Assembly: GCA_938023905.1 (NCBI GenBank)
Contig: CALJCO010000097.1
Location: 1-6,461, forward strand
Direction: 5' to 3'
DNA length: 6,461 bases
Source of the DNA: an uncultured Collinsella sp.
GTDB lineage: Bacteria; Actinomycetota; Coriobacteriia; Coriobacteriales; Coriobacteriaceae
The notes beneath the pieces are model-generated. The model was not told the origin of the DNA, made no database searches, and saw only the letters and a program-made list of their open reading frames with translations. The stretch's first letter is position 1. Every line of letters begins with the position of its first letter. The translations under genes and the position numbers were made by a program. Shown here piece by piece: positions 6,353 to 6,461 of this stretch.

Positions 6353-6461
6353 CCTTCCCCGCGCCGCCGCAAGCTGACCGCGCGTCCTCAATAATCCGAT
6401 AACCCCTTGCCCGGCGCGAATCCGGATAGCGCCGAGGCAGTACCGAACGCAAAACTTCATT
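6353..6461. other. Intergenic tail after the PRD regulator
   Basis: No gene is supported here. A hairpin CGGCGC (6412-6417) / GCGCCG (6429-6434) with an 11-nt loop is present but lacks a following T-run, so it is not a convincing terminator. A short near-repeat, AATCCGATA (6393-6401) and AATCCGGATA (6419-6428), is also visible. No sigma-54-type promoter was recognised for a downstream PTS operon. Confidence 0.4.

Overview
The window looks like two unrelated bacterial genome pieces joined at about 3,135-3,160. The left piece (1 to about 3,155) reads like a Gram-positive Clostridia genome, probably a gut Oscillospirales/Butyricicoccus-like organism. The right piece (about 3,150 to 6,461) reads like a GC-rich Coriobacteriia genome of the Collinsella/Olsenella type. 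These taxonomic calls are inferred from protein flavour and codon style, not from a search.

Left piece: a complete cysteine-rich DUF1847 protein (55-714, +) converges on a complete ten-helix EamA/DMT-family transporter (896-1801, -). A strong bidirectional terminator (818-858) separates them. The transporter has a convincing extended -10 promoter, bracketed by two copies of the palindromic word GCATTATGC. Upstream of it, also on the minus strand, lies the GTPase gene obg with its own terminator (1947-1975). The obg gene is cut off at about residue 30-35, inside the N-terminal glycine-rich Obg fold.

Junction: exactly where Obg homology ends, the C-terminal third of a methylthioadenosine/S-adenosylhomocysteine nucleosidase (MTAN) begins on the plus strand. 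Both genes have lost their 5' parts at the same point and both contain a GC-rich GCCGCCGTCGCC-like stretch there. A chimeric assembly or a microhomology-mediated fusion is the simplest reading.

Right piece: after the MTAN fragment come a GC-rich hairpin, a 193-bp intergenic region with a 13-bp tandem repeat, and one large LevR-family regulator (3629-6352, +). Its order is winged HTH, AAA+, PRD1, mannose-type EIIA, EIIB-like, PRD2. It is split into three frames by two frameshifts, one in the Walker A P-loop and one at a T-run before PRD2. Its AAA+ domain also lacks the sigma-54-contacting GAFTGA loop and has a degenerate Walker B in regions where the reading frame is intact. This is the most interesting biology in the window: a LevR-type sugar-PTS regulator that appears to have given up sigma-54 activation, or is decaying. 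No CRISPR, transposase, tRNA, rRNA or phage gene was seen.
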